From Actinomycetota bacterium (GTDB lineage Bacteria; Actinomycetota; Actinomycetes; Acidothermales; Acidothermaceae): DNA of 15,992 bases. Positions 7,518-13,100 of the stretch are shown here, piece by piece. Both the position numbers and the translations under genes were made by a program. The notes under the pieces are model-generated. The model searched no databases, was not told the origin of the DNA, and was given only the letters and a program-made list of their open reading frames with translations. The stretch's first letter is position 1; each line of letters starts with the position of its first letter. Location of the stretch: positions 9,113 through 25,104 of the forward strand of contig PLCK01000301.1 of NCBI GenBank assembly GCA_003134755.1. The letters run 5' to 3'.

Positions 7518-7597
7518 GCCGAGCACGGCCCGACCCGGTAGCAACCCGACATCGCAACGCTCGGTTCAACGGCCGACAGAGAGTGAGCCCCACCACG

Positions 7598-9346
7598 ATG
7601 ACCGCCCCAGCCGGCCCAACCTTCTCTGTGCGTGACATCCCGTTCAGCTACTACGGGTCGTGGTTCGACATATCACCGGTACTCGCGGAACGAGTTTATG
7701 CTAACGACTTGCACCTTGTTTCTCACCAGATCGGCATGCATCCGATCCTTTCGCTCATACCTTGGCACGACGGAGCCCGTATTGAGACAAGAGTCGTCGC
7801 AGCACCGCATCGACTCGTCTGGCAGCACGAGACGGGGTCCATCGAGCTCGCCTACGAGCGAGCGGACACGGTGCGGATTCGCGGCGAGGCCATCGGTCTC
7901 AGAATCCGCGCCGCGGTCAAAGCACTGACCCCGTTCGCCGGCACCTACCTGTATCGCGATCCAGTCGACAAGTCGTTCGTCTTCACCGTCTACGGAACGG
8001 GACGCCGCTACAGAGTTACCGTTCTCACGGGTACCGCCATCGACGTTGTCGGCGACCAGTCGGTCGGTTCGAACGAGCGGGCCCTGACGCTGACGGCGGA
8101 CGCAGCGCCGTGGGAGGTCGCGATCGAGGAGTTCGAAAGCTCCCGCAGCGCGTACAGCGCCGTTGCAAGCTTCGACGAAATCGTTCGAGCGGCACAGTCA
8201 AAGTTCAACACGTTCGTCGATGCTGTCGCACCGTGGCGAAGCGAACGCACGCCGGCCGCGGAACTTGCTGCGTATGTTCTGTGGTCTGCGGCCGTGCTGC
8301 CCGCCGGCTTCATCGGTCGGCCCGCCATCCTCATGTCCAAGCACTGGATGGACAAAGTGTGGAGCTGGGACCACTGCTTCAACGCCATCGCACTGGCAGG
8401 AGGTCTACCCGACCTTGCGTGGGATCAATTCCAGCTGGTGTTCGACCACCAAGACGACCTCGGGGGACTGCCCGACTCGATCACCCACTCGGAGGTCCTA
8501 TACAACTTCGTCAAGCCCCCAATCCACGGCTGGGCGTTGGAGAAACTACGTCAGAGTCAGCATGTGGAGCCGACGGAACTTCTGCTGGCCTACCGAGGAC
8601 TTGCAAAGTGGACGAACTACTGGCTCGTGATGCGCCGCGCGACAGGCCACGTCCTGTGTCACTACCACCATGGCAACGACAGCGGCTGGGACAACGCCAC
8701 AACCTTTGACGGAGAACGTGTCGTTGAGACGTCGGATCTCGCCGCGTTCCTCGTCTTGCAGACGCAGCAGCTGGCGGACCTCGCTGCCGGACTGGGTCTC
8801 CTCACCGAGGTCGATCACTGGGCAACGGTGTCAGAAGAAATGTGTGCTGCGATGCTTGCCCAGCTCTGGGCGGGCGGTACCTTCGTGGCCCTGGGCGCCG
8901 CCTCGGGCATTGCGTATTCGAGCTCAAGCCTGCTGGATCTCATGGCTATCGTGCTCGGCCCGAAGCTACCCGACGATGTGCGGGCGGCGCTCGCCAGCCG
9001 GATTGAGGCGCATCTCACGGTGCATGGGCTCGCGACGGAGCTGGTTTCTTCACCCGAGTACCGCTCCGACGGCTACTGGCGCGGCCCCATCTGGGCCCCG
9101 TCGACAATCCTCGTCGAGGACGGCTTGCGACGAAGCGGATTCGTCGCGTTGGCGGATGAGATCAGCAGCCGATTCCGAGCGCTATGCGAGCGGTCCGGGT
9201 TCGCCGAGAATTTCGATGCCGAAACCGGCGACGGACTGCGCGACCACGCCTACACGTGGACAGCAAGCAGCTACCTGATTCTGGCCGCCGCGCATTCGCG
9301 GCGACACCCCACGGCAGCCGTCCCGGAGCACGCGGCGTCCCAGTGA
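7598..9346 (+). CDS. Clan GH-G glycosidase, GH63/mannosylglycerate-hydrolase-like
   Basis: A 582-residue enzyme with an N-terminal beta-rich domain (about 1-190) and a C-terminal (alpha/alpha)6 catalytic domain. Family landmarks are SKHWMDKVWSWDHCFNAIAL (247-266), GGLPDSITH, HGNDSGWDNATTFD (358-371) and SPEYRSDGYWRGPIWAPSTI (485-504). By comparison with GH37/GH63 enzymes, D365 in SGWDN is the probable acid and E537 in AENFDAETG the probable base. There is no signal peptide, so it should act in the cytoplasm on imported sugar. It lies 80 bases after the permease, in the same direction. The ATG at 7598 is chosen because the protein aligns from there; a GTG at 7583 would add five residues. Possible substrates are glucosyl- or mannosylglycerate or other alpha-glycosides; specificity is not resolved. 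Confidence 0.85.
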   Translation: MTAPAGPTFSVRDIPFSYYGSWFDISPVLAERVYANDLHLVSHQIGMHPILSLIPWHDGARIETRVVAAPHRLVWQHETGSIELAYERADTVRIRGEAIGLRIRAAVKALTPFAGTYLYRDPVDKSFVFTVYGTGRRYRVTVLTGTAIDVVGDQSVGSNERALTLTADAAPWEVAIEEFESSRSAYSAVASFDEIVRAAQSKFNTFVDAVAPWRSERTPAAELAAYVLWSAAVLPAGFIGRPAILMSKHWMDKVWSWDHCFNAIALAGGLPDLAWDQFQLVFDHQDDLGGLPDSITHSEVLYNFVKPPIHGWALEKLRQSQHVEPTELLLAYRGLAKWTNYWLVMRRATGHVLCHYHHGNDSGWDNATTFDGERVVETSDLAAFLVLQTQQLADLAAGLGLLTEVDHWATVSEEMCAAMLAQLWAGGTFVALGAASGIAYSSSSLLDLMAIVLGPKLPDDVRAALASRIEAHLTVHGLATELVSSPEYRSDGYWRGPIWAPSTILVEDGLRRSGFVALADEISSRFRALCERSGFAENFDAETGDGLRDHAYTWTASSYLILAAAHSRRHPTAAVPEHAASQ

Positions 9347-9580
9347 GATTCGGTCCGAGCCCAGCGGAGTCGGCGCGCGCGTGAGCGACGGTGCCTTCCA
9401 GGGAGAGCCTGCCGTTCACCCGCCGTTTCGCCAATGGGTCGGAGATGGGCCGCAAATCGTTCGCTTTGAGGCCTTGTCCCCCAGTTGTTCCCGGGACGAG
9501 ACTGGGCGGCTTACCGCCAGCTAGGTCCCTACCACCAGTGGGTCAATACCGTCAGTGGGTAATAAGGGGGCGCGACCGAA
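9347..9580 (+). promoter_or_regulatory. Intergenic region with hairpin and tandem 17-bp repeat before the unknown gene pair
   Basis: No gene is supported here. A hairpin at 9502-9520 (GGCGG-CTTA-CCGCC plus two outer pairs) could be a weak terminator for the sugar operon, but it lacks a T tract. Two adjacent 17-base units (9531-9547 and 9548-9564) match at 12 positions and share CAGTGGGT, a candidate regulator site. AAGGGGG at 9564-9570 serves as ribosome binding site for the ATG at 9581. I could not find a clear -35/-10 pair. Confidence 0.4.
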
Positions 9581-10150
9581 ATGGCAAGTACGCGTGGGCT
9601 GCTCGAAATCGCCGCGAGTTTCACACCCGTGCCTGTCGGCGTGAAAGCCGTGCCACCCGGAACCCTCACCACACCCGTCTCGGTCGACGCCCAGCAACTG
9701 CAGGCGCTCATCGTTGCGGCCCTCCACGCGACTGCTCCCCAAGTCATCTGGTACGACCACGACGGCGACGTGCTCGTGCACGTCGACCGCACCGTGGTCG
9801 CGTTGTTCGAGGGCGTCGTGCTTGTCGGACTGACGCTCGAGACCGAACAAACAGGGGTCGGTCAGGTAGCGGTACCCCTGAGCGTCGGGTCGCCGCAATT
9901 CGCGGCTGGACTGCTCGTGATGACGGAGAGCCGGCCGCGGGGGCCGGTCGCGCTCGTCGACAGGTGGGGCGACGCCGCGGTCGCGGCGTCGTGGCGCGCC
10001 CTGATCGACGCCGCGCACGCGCTCGCACTGCAAACGGGGATCGACGCGAGCGGCGCGCGGCTCGTTCCGGGAGCGCTCAGCACGGACGGGAAGACCTTCA
10101 CGGTGGTGCCGCAGGCCCGGCACGCGATCGACGCAGTGGTCGGCCGATGA
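9581..10150 (+). CDS. Unknown 189-residue protein coupled to a giant protein
   Basis: I do not recognise the family. The protein is 189 residues, without a signal peptide or membrane segment. It begins MASTRGLLEIAASFTPVPVG and has a helix (about 35-50, VDAQQLQALIVAALHA). A strand-rich middle follows (PQVIWYDHDGDVLVHV, FEGVVLVGLTLETEQTGVGQ, AVPLSVG), then a long helix (about 130-150, AAVAASWRALIDAAHALAL) and a short C-terminal tail. The AAGGGGG about ten bases upstream supports the ATG. Its stop overlaps the giant downstream frame as ATGA, which implies coupled translation and probably a shared complex or pathway. Its beta strands with alternating hydrophobic residues resemble those of the giant protein, so it may be a single related unit. 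Base composition returns to the strong GC bias of the far-right region. Confidence 0.7.
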   Translation: MASTRGLLEIAASFTPVPVGVKAVPPGTLTTPVSVDAQQLQALIVAALHATAPQVIWYDHDGDVLVHVDRTVVALFEGVVLVGLTLETEQTGVGQVAVPLSVGSPQFAAGLLVMTESRPRGPVALVDRWGDAAVAASWRALIDAAHALALQTGIDASGARLVPGALSTDGKTFTVVPQARHAIDAVVGR

Positions 10151-13100
10151 CTGCGGCGACCGACACCTTCGGCGACATCAGCGAACTCGCCACCGCGCTC
10201 GGTGTCGTCGGCCCGGACGGCAACGTCAGCACCGACTTCTTCATCGACCCCGCGGCCACGATGCGAGGCACCCTCCGCGACAGCACGCGGCGAGCAGCAT
10301 TGCTCGAGTTCCTCGATCACATCCTGGGCGACTCCGCGCCGCAGGTAGATGAAGCGGCCGCGACCTGGACGCCGATCTTCAAGCTGACCGACCCGGTTCG
10401 GCTCTACCTGGTGACGGCCCAGGTCGCCGACGGCATCACCATCGGCGTCGGCGTGCGCGGTGCAACCACGGGGACACCACATGCCGAAGGCCGTCTGAGC
10501 CTGCCGCTGGTCCTGATCCCTGTCACCGGACCTGTCGTGTTCCTGCCGGCGTCGGACTCACCCGATGCGCTCGCCCAGCTCGCAGCCGAGGTGGACGTCG
10601 GATCACCGGACCTGCAGTCGGTCGGCGTGACGGCGTCCATACCGCTCGGGTCGCACGCGAGTGGTGACCTCGTCGTCAGCGTCAAGGGCCTTCGCGTTCC
10701 CGGGTCGGACACGCCGCTCGATCTGTCTCTCGACGGCAACACCTCGATCGGTCCGCAACTGCTGCACGTCGTGAGCACGCTCGTCGAGACCGAACTGCAG
10801 GCCGCGGCGGCCGACATCGGACCTGCGGCGGCGACCCTTCTCGGGCCGCTCGGTCTCGCGCCCGACTCAGTGGTGCCGCTCCCGCTCGGCGACCTGGCGG
10901 TGCGCGGCCTCGCGGCGCTGCACGACTGGCTCGCAGAGATCGCCGCTTCCGACGCCGCGTTACAAGCGTGGTTCGCACACCTGGCGGCTCTTGTCGGCGC
11001 GACGACGTCGGGCCCGCTCGCTGCCGACGTCAATCTCGCTGCGGGTGTCGACCTCACGGTCGGGCTGGTCGTAGACAGCGACGACACCGGCGGACGTCGA
11101 TTCGCACCGACCTTCGGACTTACCGCTTCGGTCGCGACCGACACCGCGATCGAGCTCGAAGCGACGTTGTTCCAGGCCAGCATCGGCGCGCACCCGAGCG
11201 TCGTCGGCCTTCCGAAGCTGGAGTGCCGCGCCAGGTACGGCGCCGCGACCGGCCCGTCGACGATCCTCGACGTCACGCAGGCCGGCACAGTCGTCAAGGT
11301 AGGGGCGCTGCGCGCCGGAGTCGGCCTGGACGCCGGTCGGCGTCCGGTATTCGTCCTTGCGGCCGACCGGGTCGTGCTCGGGCCGGTGGCGACACCCACG
11401 ACGCACGCCGTGCTCGACCTGACGTCGCCTGACGCGCTCGCCGACGTCGGCGGTCAGGCGCTGTCCGCCGTCCTGGGCAATCTCATCGCCGGGCTCGGCA
11501 CCGCCGGCACCACGGTCAGTGAGGTGCTCGGGCTCAGCGTGCCCGCCTCGTTCGGCGGCACCAACTGGCCGACGATCGACGCCGCCGCACTGATCGCCGA
11601 TCCGATCAACGCGTGGCTGAGTTTCCAGCAGGCCGTGCTCGCTTTGGGCACGCAGGCTTTCGCCGATCTGCTGTCGTCGGTCGCGACGCTGCTCGGAAAG
11701 CCGGTGGTCGCCAATGCGGCCGGTACGGACGCCGACCCGTGGATCGTCGCCTCGGCCGGCGATTTGCAAGCCATCGCCTGGACGGCGCCGACGACCACGG
11801 GCGGCACGGCGTTGCACCTCGGCGCTCGCTGGGCGCCGACCACGAGCCAGGTCGGCGGCGCCAACGGACCCACGCCGTCCGCGCACCTGCTCGTCGACGT
11901 CCTCGCGCTCACTCTGCCCACCGCCCCAGGCGTACCTGACCTGCACGTGCTACCCGCGGTCTCATTCGCAGCCGGTTTCACTACGCCGGTCGGCCACCCG
12001 CTGCAGGTCGCGCTCGGGCCGGCGGCGATCGACGTCCCCGCGGCAGCGGTAACCCTTGGCTGGACGACGACGGGCGGCGCGCAGGCGTCGTTCGATCTTC
12101 CGGGCGCGACCGTGACCGTCGACGCGACGACGGGTGCGTTCGCGCTGCCGACCATCGACAACGCCGGCAATCTGGTGCTGCCTGCGCTGAGCGATCACGT
12201 TCTCGAAGTGCTGCTCGGCGAACTGCTGCGGCAGGCGAACGCGCCGTGGTTGACCCCGCTGGCCGATGCGCTCGGGCTCGGCGAGCAGGTGGCCAGTGAA
12301 GTGCATACGTTCGCCAGTCTCTTCAGCGACCCGCGCGGGTGGATCGTCGAGCGGTTGCGACACCAGCTGACGGACGCCGACCCGGCCGCGGTCACCGGCA
12401 GCCTGGGGCATCTCGGCGACGTCCTCGCCGCGCTGGCGACGGCAGCCGGGTCGGTGCCGGTAACCGGTGCGGGCCGACCCGACGACCCGATCGTCATCCC
12501 GCTGCAGGCCGGACCCGCGTCGCTCGAACTCGCCGTCTGGCTCGACCCGGCCGGCCCACCCATCCCGCCGGCAGTTCTTGCGTCGCTGCTGTCGCCGGCG
12601 GCGCTGACCGACTGGCTGGACGCCGCCGGCGCCGCGCTCACCAGCACCGACCTGTTTGCGCTACTGACGGCCGCCGGCCGACTGGTCCCGGGGATCGGCA
12701 ACCTCGTCGAAGGACGCGACACGCTCGCGGCCGGGTGGGATGCGTTGATCGCCCGCTCCACGAGCGGCGACGGGCTGCTTCCCGGCGGCGCACCCGACAT
12801 CGCCGGGGCGACCGCGTCGACCTTGGCCGGTGTCACGCATCGCGAGCTGGCTGCCCACCTCGACCTCACAACACTCGCCGGCTTGCCTGCGGGTGCCCGC
12901 GCCGTCTACGTCACGGGTCCCTACGTACCACCGTGGTTCGACACCGCGGTCCCGACCCTCGACCTGACGACGCCGTCGCTCCCAGACACGGCCTTCGACA
13001 CCTCAGCGGTGGCGGCAAGCACAGGCCCGTACCACGTCAGGTTGCCGTTCCGGACCGACTGCCCGGGCGCCGACGCGACGGCGCGGGCCGCGGCGTGCGC

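Noticed and set aside
7403..7597. Upstream extension of the glycosidase frame to an ATG at 7403
   Set aside because: It lies inside the MalG-type permease gene in another frame, and the extension is Arg-rich without family similarity.
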